Assembly (NCBI GenBank): GCA_035286285.1
Contig: JAYKJG010000388.1
Span: 1 to 11,199, forward strand
Length of the DNA stretch: 11,199 nt
Direction of reading: 5' to 3'
From: Prochlorothrix sp035286285
GTDB taxonomy: Bacteria; Cyanobacteriota; Cyanobacteriia; Prochlorotrichales; Prochlorotrichaceae
Under the pieces are notes generated by a model that was given only the letters and a program-made list of their open reading frames with translations, ran no database searches and was not told where the DNA came from. This document shows positions 5,347 to 11,199 of this stretch, piece after piece. Numbering within the stretch: position 1 is the stretch's first letter; each line of letters opens with the position of its first letter. The position numbers and the translations under genes were made by a program.

Positions 5347-6429
5347 GTGAGACAGGTTTGGCAACGGCTGAAGCGGAACCCTACGGCCCGACTGGGGGCG
5401 ATCGTCCTGATGATTTTCTATTTGGCGATCGTCTTTGCAGAGGTTCTGGCCCCCTATGACCCCTACCGATCGGAGCCAGACAGCGCCCTGCTGCCCCCCA
5501 CGGAACTCCACTGGCGCGATCGCCAAGGTCAACTCCAAATTCCTCCCCTGGTTTACCCCACGGTGCAGGGGCCACTCAATTTGGAAACCGGCGATCGACA
5601 ACTGATCATGGACTGGGAAAATCCGGCGACGATCGGCTTTTTTGTCCCCAGCGATCCCTACAAATTTTGGGGCATAATCCCCCTGAATCTGCACCTCCTC
5701 GGCACCCGTGGCAGCGCAGAATGGCACCTCCTCGGCACCGACGACCAAGGCCGCGACCAACTTAGCCGCCTCCTTTATGGCGGTCGCATTAGCCTCTGCA
5801 TTGGCTTGGTGGGCATTGCCATCTCATTTCCCCTAGGGATGATTATGGGTGGAATTTCGGGCTATTTTGGCGGAATGGTCGATACGGTCATTATGCGCTT
5901 TGTGGAAGTGCTGATGACGATTCCCAGCCTCTATTTACTCGTCGCCTTGGCCGCAGTTTTGCCACCGGGCTTGAGCAGTGCCCAACGCTTTTTACTCATT
6001 GTCTTGATTACGTCCTTTGTGGGCTGGGCGGGGCTGGCGCGGGTGATTCGCGGCAAGGTGCTGGCCGACAAAGAGCAGGATTATGTCCAAGCAGCGCGGG
6101 CCATGGGAGCGGATGCGTTCCACATTATTGTCCGCCATTTGCTGCCCCAGACGGCCACCTATGTCATCACCGCTGCAACCCTCAGCGTACCGAGTTTTAT
6201 TGTGGCGGAGTCGGTTTTAAGTCTAATTGGGCTGGGAATTCAGCAGCCTGACCCCTCCTGGGGCAATATGCTTTCAGTGGCGACCAATGCTTCGATTTTA
6301 GTGCTGCAACCTTGGCTGATCTGGCCCCCGGCGGTGCTAATTATTACAACGGTGCTGGCCTATAATCTCCTCGGCGATGGCCTCCGCGATGCCCTCGATC
6401 CCCGCAATAGCAATACCCCCTCTGCCTAA
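5347..6429 (+). CDS. DppC/OppC-type ABC transporter permease
   Basis: A 360-residue inner-membrane permease of the dipeptide/oligopeptide/nickel class. A first transmembrane helix (about 15-35) ends in the family motif LAPYDP (34-39). The usual HLLGTDDQGRDQLSRLLYGGR signature is at 127-147. Further helices lie near 148-168, 185-205, 214-233, 278-297 and 325-345. The EAA loop that contacts the ATPase is AARAMGADAFHIIVRHLLP (249-267). Between APYDP and HLLGTD are about 90 residues, much longer than in classical OppC; they include an FFVPSDPYKFWGIIP segment (98-112), probably periplasmic. The partner DppB permease, ATPases and binding protein are not in the window. The start is GTG. The gene converges on tex. 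Confidence 0.9.
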   Translation: MRQVWQRLKRNPTARLGAIVLMIFYLAIVFAEVLAPYDPYRSEPDSALLPPTELHWRDRQGQLQIPPLVYPTVQGPLNLETGDRQLIMDWENPATIGFFVPSDPYKFWGIIPLNLHLLGTRGSAEWHLLGTDDQGRDQLSRLLYGGRISLCIGLVGIAISFPLGMIMGGISGYFGGMVDTVIMRFVEVLMTIPSLYLLVALAAVLPPGLSSAQRFLLIVLITSFVGWAGLARVIRGKVLADKEQDYVQAARAMGADAFHIIVRHLLPQTATYVITAATLSVPSFIVAESVLSLIGLGIQQPDPSWGNMLSVATNASILVLQPWLIWPPAVLIITTVLAYNLLGDGLRDALDPRNSNTPSA

Positions 6430-6450
6430 GGCTGGGGTCAAAAGAGTGAC

Positions 6451-6476
6451 GGGCCAGAGGCCCATCCCACTGGGAT
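6451..6476. repeat. Two adjacent small hairpins between convergent genes
   Basis: GGGCC-AGA-GGCCC (6451-6463) is directly followed by ATCCC-ACT-GGGAT (6464-6476). They lie 21 bp past the permease stop. No T-run follows, so a role as terminator is possible but not supported by the classic pattern. Confidence 0.4.
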
Positions 6477-6563
6477 TGTGGCTTGTACAGCATCGGGGAT
6501 CTGTCCGCTACAATCCTGACGGGTGAGACCCTACCGGGCAACCGAACCCCTACAATACTTCTG

Positions 6564-6581
6564 CCAACGGGAGAGGTTCCC
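6564..6581. repeat. Short hairpin repeat at gene end, copy 2 (CCAACGGGAGAGG + TTCCC)
   Basis: CCAACGGGAGAGG is identical over 13 bases to 2335-2347. Its right arm is TTCCC rather than CTCCC, which keeps the stem on the plus strand through a G-U pair. It lies 2 bp beyond the tex stop codon, matching the position of copy 1 beyond the phosphoribosyltransferase stop. Confidence 0.6.
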
Positions 6582-6583
6582 AC

Positions 6584-8782
6584 CTAGCGAGGCTGGGTTA
6601 CACCCTTGAGAGAGAGACCAATGCGCTTACGATCGGCCTCCACCGACAGCACCCGCACCCGGACAACTTGCCCAACCTTGACGATCGCCGTCGGATCCGC
6701 AACAAAACGATCGGCCAGTTGAGAAATATGGATCAAGCCATCCTGATGCACCCCCAAATCCACAAATGCGCCAAAATTGGCCACATTAGTCACCACCCCT
6801 TCCAGTTCCATCCCCACTTGTAGATCCTGAATCGTCTGGATATCAGCCCGAAACTGGGCATAGGTAAACTGGGCACGGGGATCGCGGCCCGGTTTTTCCA
6901 GTTCCGCCAAAATATCCCGCAAGGTCGGCTCCCCGACTTCCTCCGTCACATAGCGCTTCAGATCGACCCGTTTTAGGTCTAGGGTCTTGAGGGCGTGGGC
7001 TTGCTTGGGATTAATCCCTAAATCAGCCAAAATTTGCGAAACAACACCATAACGCTCTGGATGTACCGCTGTATTGTCCAGGGGATTCTTGCCCTCCCGA
7101 ATCCGCAGAAATCCAGCACATTGCTCAAAGGCTTTTGGCCCCAGCTTGGGCACCTTGAGCAGTTCCTTACGATCGCGAAAGGCTCCCTTGTCCGTGCGGT
7201 AAGCCACAACATTCGCCGCAACCGTCGGACTCAGGCCAGAAACATAGGTTAAAAGCTCCTGGGAAGCCGTATTGAGGTCTACCCCCACATAATTAACGCA
7301 ACTTTCCACGGTTTCCTCCAGTTTTCGCTTCAGTTGCTTTTGATCAACATCATGCTGGTATTGCCCCACCCCGATCGACTTCGGATCAATCTTCACCAGT
7401 TCCGCCAAGGGATCCTGTAAGCGGCGACCAATGCTAATCGCCCCCCGCACCGTGACATCCAAATCGGGAAACTCCGCGATCGCCACCTCACTGGCAGAAT
7501 AGACCGAAGCCCCCGCCTCATTGACTGTAACCGTAATCGGGGCCGGATTCAGGTTAAAATCAGTCCCTCCCAGAGCTTCAGCCACAAAGGTGTCGGTTTC
7601 CCGGCTGGCCGTGCCATTGCCGATCGCAATCAGTTGGATGCTGTACTGCCGCACCAACTGGCGCAGGGTTTGGGCCGCTTTTTGGCGCTGGCCCTGGGAT
7701 TGGTGGGGAAAAATCGCCTCATAGTGGAGAAATTCTCCGGTAGGGCCAATTACAGCCACTTTACAGCCGGTGCGGAACCCTGGATCGATCGCCAAGGTGG
7801 GCTTCATCCCCGCCGGAGCCGCCAGCAATAACTCCCGCAAATTGGCCTCAAAGGTCTGGATCGACTCTGCATCAGCCCAGGCTTTCTTCTCGGTAATGAC
7901 CCGGTTGACGATCGAGGTCTTCATCAGCCGCTGAAAGGCATCCTTGACCACACTGTGGTAAATTGACCGCACCTCAGGATTGCGGCTCCGAATTACCGCT
8001 GCGTTCAGATCCTCCAAAACCGCCTCTTCATCAAAGACCAAAGCAAAGTCTAAAACCCCCTCCCGCTCTCCCCGCAGCAACGCCAAGAAGTTATGGGGCG
8101 CAATTTTGGCCAACTTAATCTCATAGTTCCGGTATAGCTCAAATTTCGTGCTTCCCTCTGGAAAATCTGCCTTAATATGACTTTGGAACCGCCCCGATCG
8201 CACCACTTCCCCCTGCACCAAAGCCCGCAACTCAGCCCGTTCCGCCACCCCCTCCGCTACAATATCCATCGCCCCGGCGATCGCCTCCTCCACCGTCGCC
8301 ACTCCCCGATCGGCCCCCACAAATTCCCCCGCCTGGGCCTCAAAATCCCCCCGCTTCAAGCTTTTACCCTGGGGCAATTGACCCAAGTTCCACGCCTCTA
8401 GCCACTGGGCCAGGGGTTCCAAGCCCCTTTCGCGGGCGATCGTGGCACGGGTGCGGCGTTTGGGCTTGTAGGGGAGGTAGAGATCCTCTAGATCGGTTTT
8501 TTGGCTACAGGCCGCGATCGCCGCTGTCAACTCCGGCGTGAGTTTGCCCTGCTCCTGGATAGCTTTCAGGACCGTTTGCTTGCGATCGGCCAATTCCTGC
8601 AAATACTGATGCCGTTCCTGGATTTGTCGCAACTGGATTTCGTCTAGCTCTCCGGTCCGCTCCTTCCGATAGCGGGCAATAAAGGGCACCGTAGCCCCCT
8701 CCGCCAGCAGCGCCAAAGCCGCCTCAATTTGCCGGGGCTGGAGGTCAAGTTCTTGGGCAAGTTGGGGAATCAAAGCATCCAT
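6584..8782 (-). CDS. tex: Tex family S1 RNA-binding transcription accessory protein
   Basis: A 732-residue cytoplasmic protein of normal length for Tex. Domains in order: an N-terminal helical Tex region (1-200, with ATVPFIARYRKERTGELDE at 30-48 and DLYLPYKPKRRTRA at 100-113), a central helical region, a YqgF/RNase H-like domain (327-455, TLAIDPGFRTGCKVAVI and GNGTASRETD), helix-hairpin-helix DNA/RNA-binding motifs (about 498-560, VDLNTASQELLTYVSGLSP and LLKVPKLGPKAFEQ), and a C-terminal S1 domain (657-727, GMELEGVVTNVANFGAFVDLGVHQDGLIHISQLA). Tex binds structured nucleic acid and affects transcription and stress phenotypes in several bacteria; no single reaction is established. The gene reads leftward, convergent with the permease. 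A weak promoter-like pair lies upstream on the minus strand (TAGAGT, complement of 8824-8829; TTCCAA, complement of 8847-8852; 17-bp spacer). Confidence 0.95.
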   Translation of the reverse strand: MDALIPQLAQELDLQPRQIEAALALLAEGATVPFIARYRKERTGELDEIQLRQIQERHQYLQELADRKQTVLKAIQEQGKLTPELTAAIAACSQKTDLEDLYLPYKPKRRTRATIARERGLEPLAQWLEAWNLGQLPQGKSLKRGDFEAQAGEFVGADRGVATVEEAIAGAMDIVAEGVAERAELRALVQGEVVRSGRFQSHIKADFPEGSTKFELYRNYEIKLAKIAPHNFLALLRGEREGVLDFALVFDEEAVLEDLNAAVIRSRNPEVRSIYHSVVKDAFQRLMKTSIVNRVITEKKAWADAESIQTFEANLRELLLAAPAGMKPTLAIDPGFRTGCKVAVIGPTGEFLHYEAIFPHQSQGQRQKAAQTLRQLVRQYSIQLIAIGNGTASRETDTFVAEALGGTDFNLNPAPITVTVNEAGASVYSASEVAIAEFPDLDVTVRGAISIGRRLQDPLAELVKIDPKSIGVGQYQHDVDQKQLKRKLEETVESCVNYVGVDLNTASQELLTYVSGLSPTVAANVVAYRTDKGAFRDRKELLKVPKLGPKAFEQCAGFLRIREGKNPLDNTAVHPERYGVVSQILADLGINPKQAHALKTLDLKRVDLKRYVTEEVGEPTLRDILAELEKPGRDPRAQFTYAQFRADIQTIQDLQVGMELEGVVTNVANFGAFVDLGVHQDGLIHISQLADRFVADPTAIVKVGQVVRVRVLSVEADRKRIGLSLKGVTQPR

Positions 8783-8860
8783 CGTTACAGCATCTCACTC
8801 GTAGAAACGAAAGCAGGGATCACACTCTAACCGGGTGCATTTCACTTTGGAACCATCAAC

Positions 8861-8934
8861 CGTAGGGGTCATGCCTCTGTGCCTCCCCTGCTGGGACTAA
8901 CACCAGAACAAGCACAGGGGAATTGCCCCGACCC
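8861..8934 (-). repeat. Degenerate copy of the palindromic element core
   Basis: GTAGGGGTCATGCCTCTGTGCC (read in parts: GTAGGGGTC, TGCCTCTGTGCC) matches positions 11047-11068 of the right-hand element with two changes. A CAGGGGAATTGCCCC stretch further on matches its other arm. The terminal TACCAAATCCG repeats are missing, so this is either a decayed copy or a related sequence. Confidence 0.5.
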
Positions 8935-9014
8935 AATTGGTGAACTCATCAAAGTGAGAGGGATCCTAGGCACGGTTTTCTCAATTAGCCCACGGTCAGC
9001 AAGCATGATTAATG

Positions 9015-9044
9015 CTCCCTCGCCGCCTAGCAGGGGAGTTTTTT
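9015..9044 (+). terminator. Orphan intrinsic terminator, plus strand
   Basis: CTCCCT (9015-9020) pairs with AGGGGAG (9032-9038, one base bulged or a G-U), followed at once by TTTTTT (9039-9044). The T-run lies only on the plus strand, yet no plus-strand gene lies to its left nearer than the permease ending at 6429. A second small hairpin AGCAT-GATTA-ATGCT (9002-9016) overlaps its left arm by two bases. Confidence 0.6.
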
Positions 9045-9096
9045 AATGGGCCTGAAGGGGACCAGTCCAGGGACACAACCCCAGGGCGAAGGGTTA

Positions 9097-9234
9097 TACC
9101 AAATCCGACTAATTTCGATTCGTTTTGGTAGGGGCAATCCCCCCGTGGTTGCCCCTGTCTTTGGCGGTCAGAGGGTCGGCACAGGGGCACGACCCCTACC
9201 CGTTTATTCTGTTTCAGGCTCAACGGATTTGGTA
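9097..9234 (+). mobile_element. MITE-like palindromic element, copy 1
   Basis: A 138-bp element with perfect 11-bp terminal inverted repeats (TACCAAATCCG / CGGATTTGGTA) flanked by TTA on both sides (9094-9096 and 9235-9237), which may be a 3-bp target duplication. The inside is a nested palindrome: TAGGGGCAATCCCC...GCCCCTG and CAGGGGC...ACCCCTACC. It contains no gene. About 96% of it is identical to the inverted copy at 11012-11148. The structure is that of a non-autonomous transposable element; no transposase is in the window. It lies 82 bp beyond the opcA stop codon. Confidence 0.8.
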
Positions 9235-9316
9235 TTACGTTACCAGACCTTTCAACCGCAGGCAGTGCCCCAACCCTCAGCTTCAGACTTAGGGGTTAGC
9301 TTGACTGGGTTCGCGT

Positions 9317-10636
9317 TTATTTGGTTTGCAGCATGGCTACGGCGATCGCCAGACTTGCTTCATACAACATCTCCCGGCCCCAGCTTTGCAACTGCTGACC
9401 TAACAGTAACTCCGCCTTCTCATCGGAGGGTGGAGCCACCTGCTCGGTGCGACAAGACTGGGCACTCCCCCCCGACTCCATGCGCATACAGCCCGTCGTC
9501 TCCGAGCACAGGATTGTGCAGCAGTTGGCATTGGGATTGGTGGACATCAGGCGCAAACCAATCAAATCACCGGGAATTTCGCCCCAATCGGCGGTGGGTA
9601 CCCCCCCCAGTTCCGCTTCAATATCCCGATCGTTCGCCCCCTTAAACTTAAACCGCCGCAGGTGATAATCACCCCCTTCCTCGGTATAACCCACCGGTTG
9701 CCAACCCAAGCGACTCGCCAACCAGCCCAAAAAGAGTAGTGCCTGGGCAGGGTTTCCTTTTTCGTAGTCGATCGTCACGCGATCGATCTCCACCAAAGAC
9801 TCCCGCCGATCGGGGGGATCAAAAGCTGCCGCAGTCAGTTCCTGCCATGCCGAAAGCCGGTGCCAATTGAGATCAGCCACATAGGTTTCCTGCTCAATCA
9901 AACTCTGGAGTCGCAGAAATTCCGCCTCTGGGTCACTAAAGTAGCAAGAATCAAAGATCATGCAGGTACAAGCCTGCGAGAGATACTGAAACAGGGGCTG
10001 TTCTGGATTGGGGGTCGCTTTCCACCAAACAAACTGGGGCAAACCAGGAATCATTAAAGAGGTGACCAGTTCCCCCGTATCCTGGAGCGCCGCCTTCGAT
10101 CCCCGCAGCGTAATGTACTCACAGCACACCAAGGAACTGTCAAAACCCTTCTGCACCGGACAGTAAGCTGACACCTGGGCGCTGACCCCTTCTGCATCCC
10201 CTAGCACAGGGCTAAGGGTGATAATCCGGCAGGGGTGCTGAGCCGCGATCGCGTCGCTGATACTAAAGCCCCGCATGTTATTGCTGGTAATGGGCTGGGT
10301 GAGGGTGGGGCTAGCCTGGAAGGCCGATCGCAGGTGTTGTAGAGTTTCTGAATCAACCCGCCCTGTGCGGCGCAGACCATAGGCTTTTTGGGCCTTCATA
10401 ACCGCATCCTTGGTCGCAGGTCCGTGAATGCCATCGATCGGTCCTTCATAAAAGCCCAGCGCCGTTAGCAGTTGTTGAAATTCCTCAGGTTCATAAACCA
10501 CCATGCTGAAGGTGGCCGCACGGGACACCAAACCACTACCATCCTGCTGATTACGCCAGATATCGCTTAACTCAGCTTCAATTTGGTCTACCGAGATGGT
10601 TTTCGGTTTTTGGAGGGCAACGACAGGCATGTTCAT
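9317..10636 (-). CDS. opcA: Glucose-6-phosphate dehydrogenase assembly protein OpcA
   Basis: A 439-residue protein. OpcA binds and activates glucose-6-phosphate dehydrogenase (Zwf), controlling entry into the oxidative pentose phosphate pathway, which cyanobacteria use at night and during nitrogen fixation. Residues 50-105 form a peptidoglycan-binding-like (PG_binding_1 type) helical domain (FQQLLTALGFYEGPIDGIHG, then VMKAQKAYGL and TGRVDSETLQHL). The OpcA domain follows (about 125-435), with SDAIAAQHPCRIITL, GLPQFVWWK, FDSCYFSDPE and a final LQSWGREMLYEASLA. Cysteines cluster at 372, 373, 377, 383 and 395; in Nostoc-type OpcA, C-terminal cysteines are targets of thioredoxin. The ATG at 10636 is chosen for N-terminal fit; a second in-frame ATG lies two codons on. 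zwf, often adjacent, is absent within 560 bp upstream. Palindromic elements flank the gene. Confidence 0.95.
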   Translation of the reverse strand: MNMPVVALQKPKTISVDQIEAELSDIWRNQQDGSGLVSRAATFSMVVYEPEEFQQLLTALGFYEGPIDGIHGPATKDAVMKAQKAYGLRRTGRVDSETLQHLRSAFQASPTLTQPITSNNMRGFSISDAIAAQHPCRIITLSPVLGDAEGVSAQVSAYCPVQKGFDSSLVCCEYITLRGSKAALQDTGELVTSLMIPGLPQFVWWKATPNPEQPLFQYLSQACTCMIFDSCYFSDPEAEFLRLQSLIEQETYVADLNWHRLSAWQELTAAAFDPPDRRESLVEIDRVTIDYEKGNPAQALLFLGWLASRLGWQPVGYTEEGGDYHLRRFKFKGANDRDIEAELGGVPTADWGEIPGDLIGLRLMSTNPNANCCTILCSETTGCMRMESGGSAQSCRTEQVAPPSDEKAELLLGQQLQSWGREMLYEASLAIAVAMLQTK

Positions 10637-10818
10637 AGTGCGAGACTCAATAGGACGAACAGGAAAATAACCTTAAAAGCAGAAATTGAGCGATAACAGC
10701 GTTTTAATGGCAATTTCAGAACTTGGATGGGATCAGAGGTGCCTCAGTGAAGGTAGCTGTCCAACACCGACAACAGACAACCGCCGATCGCGGTTTGGGC
10801 TAACCCAAGTTTTGCTAT

Positions 10819-10836
10819 CAATAGTTCCTTCTATTG
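10819..10836. promoter_or_regulatory. Small inverted repeat upstream of opcA
   Basis: CAATAG and CTATTG form a perfect 6-bp inverted repeat with a 6-base spacer, about 183 bp upstream of the opcA start in an AT-richer pocket. It could be an operator, but dyads of this size are common by chance. Confidence 0.2.
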
Positions 10837-11011
10837 TTGATCGAGGTTTGGGGAAAGGGGGGGGATATCTTATTGTTTTGCAAGATTTGGGGTCGATCGG
10901 TCAACATCTCTTGACCTAGGGATCCCTTCCCATTCAGTCCCCTGACCCAACAACCTTCGGACTGCCCGCTTGGCTCCCCGCCAACGTTGGTCACACTAAA
11001 CCAGAAGCTAA

Positions 11012-11148
11012 TACCAAATCCGTTGAGCCTGAAACAGAATAAACGGGTAGGGGTCGTGCCCCTGTGCCGACCCTCGACCAGCCAAATACAGGGGCAACCA
11101 CGGGGGGATTGCCCCTACCAAAACAATCGAGATTAGTCGGATTTGGTA
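11012..11148 (-). mobile_element. MITE-like palindromic element, copy 2 (inverted)
   Basis: A 137-bp element, reverse-complement of copy 1 with about five differences (two substitutions and three single-base indels). The 11-bp terminal inverted repeats TACCAAATCCG / CGGATTTGGTA are intact. TAA flanks both ends (11009-11011, 11149-11151), which is the complement of the TTA flanking copy 1. There is no coding capacity. It lies 375 bp upstream of opcA and 10 bp from the terminator region at the window edge. Confidence 0.8.
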
Positions 11149-11158
11149 TAACACCCCT

Positions 11159-11195
11159 AAAACGCAAAAAGCGCCCCCCCGAAGGAGGACGCTTT
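11159..11195 (-). terminator. Intrinsic terminator for a leftward gene beyond the right edge
   Basis: Read on the minus strand, AAAGCGTCCTCC (11195-11184) pairs with GGGGGGCGCTTT (11179-11168) around a TTCG loop, giving a 12-bp stem with two G-U pairs, then a U-rich tail (TTTTTGCGTTTT). On the plus strand those two G-U pairs become A-C mismatches, so the structure favours minus-strand transcription. It implies a minus-strand gene ending just right of 11199. Confidence 0.75.
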
Positions 11196-11199
11196 CGTT

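Larger units (their letters stand above)
8842..9044 (+). ncRNA. Possible unannotated structured RNA ending at an intrinsic terminator
   Basis: On the plus strand, TCACTTT (8842-8848) can pair with AAAGTGA (8951-8957). Inside it GTAGGGG/CCCCGAC (8862-8868 with 8926-8932, one mismatch) and CCTCTGTGC/GCACAGGGG (8874-8882 with 8912-8920, one G-U) form an extended hairpin capped by CTGG/CCAG. TGAGA/TCTCA (8955-8959 with 8979-8983) is an alternative short hairpin. A terminator follows at 9015-9044. There is no open reading frame of note and no match to tmRNA, RNase P RNA or SRP RNA that I can see. The caution is that the inner hairpin is part of a palindromic repeat and folds for that reason alone. 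Ends are guesses. Confidence 0.25.
8783..9316. other. 534-base gene-free region between tex and opcA
   Basis: No credible coding gene is visible. It holds, left to right, a putative tex promoter on the minus strand, a degenerate palindromic repeat core with long-range pairing (8842-8957), an orphan plus-strand terminator (9015-9044) and a complete 138-bp palindromic element (9097-9234). The 82 bases from the element to the opcA stop contain no clear opcA terminator: an AACCC/GGGTT arm pair near 9275-9298 lacks a T-run. Confidence 0.6.
10637..11199. other. Gene-free right-hand region upstream of opcA
   Basis: These 563 bases hold the presumed opcA promoter, a small inverted repeat CAATAG-TTCCTT-CTATTG (10819-10836), a perfect 10-bp palindrome CCAACGTTGG (10981-10990), the second palindromic element (11012-11148) and a terminator at the edge. 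I could not pick a convincing -35/-10 pair for opcA. A 77-codon TTG-start frame at 10686-10919 is judged non-coding. Confidence 0.6.

Noticed and set aside
4687..5760. 357-codon minus-strand open frame opposite the HD-protein and permease genes
   Set aside because: It spans two clearly recognised plus-strand genes and their spacer, has no recognisable domain and reflects GC-rich codon structure on the sense strand.
8783..9044. tmRNA, RNase P RNA, SRP RNA, cobalamin riboswitch or tRNA
   Set aside because: I looked for their conserved motifs (TTCGACAGG-like start, GAGGAAAGTC, the GGAAGG loop with AGCAG, the B12 box, T-loop GGTTCRANNC) and found none.
9239..9316. Intrinsic terminator for opcA
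   Set aside because: Only a weak AACCC/GGGTT stem without a T-run is present on the minus strand; it is not strong enough to list.
9046..9645. 199-codon plus-strand open frame
   Set aside because: It begins in a gene-free spacer, crosses a palindromic element and then runs antisense to the end of opcA. No coding character is seen.
10686..10919. 77-codon plus-strand frame with TTG start upstream of opcA
   Set aside because: It has a weak start with no ribosome binding site, no domain, and composition like the surrounding spacer. It could hide promoter elements of opcA instead.
10981..10990. Perfect palindrome CCAACGTTGG as an operator
   Set aside because: It is about 345 bp from the opcA start and short; chance occurrence is likely and no second site is seen.

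Overview
The window looks like a chromosomal stretch of a cyanobacterium. Evidence for this is the dense GCGATCGC/CGATCG (HIP1-type) sites throughout, an OpcA protein of the cyanobacterial kind, a type-4 uracil-DNA glycosylase and an HD metalloprotein that resemble cyanobacterial families, and generally weak Shine-Dalgarno signals. Genus cannot be read from the sequence.

Layout. Bases 1-206 (+) are the 3' end of an ABC-3 type (Zn/Mn) permease. A two-gene membrane operon follows at 349-2288 (+): a DUF4129 protein and a DUF4350 protein whose stop and start codons overlap (TAATG). A phosphoribosyltransferase (2359-2946, -) converges on it. A repeat-rich spacer (about 2980-3165) separates this from a type-4 uracil-DNA glycosylase (3233-4093, -) that carries a sliding-clamp-binding-like motif near its N terminus. 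A spacer with five 13-bp tandem repeats precedes an HD-domain metalloprotein (4432-5274, +) and a DppC/OppC-type permease (5347-6429, +, GTG start). These converge on Tex, an S1-domain RNA-binding protein (6584-8782, -).

The right third holds opcA (9317-10636, -), the assembly/activator protein of glucose-6-phosphate dehydrogenase. It stands without zwf in this window. Two near-identical ~138-bp palindromic elements in opposite orientation lie on either side of it (9097-9234 and 11012-11148), and a degenerate third copy lies at 8861-8934. An orphan plus-strand terminator at 9015-9044 lies in a 534-base gene-free region and could end an unannotated RNA. A strong minus-strand terminator at 11159-11195 shows that a leftward gene ends just beyond the right edge.

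Most genes are housekeeping or single-gene transcription units. Only the DUF4129/DUF4350 pair is clearly coupled. I found no phage genes, transposase, CRISPR array, tRNA or rRNA. The points most worth a second look are the inverted repeat pair around opcA, the possible structured RNA upstream of tex, the clamp-like motif in the glycosylase, and the small repeat families at gene ends and upstream of genes.
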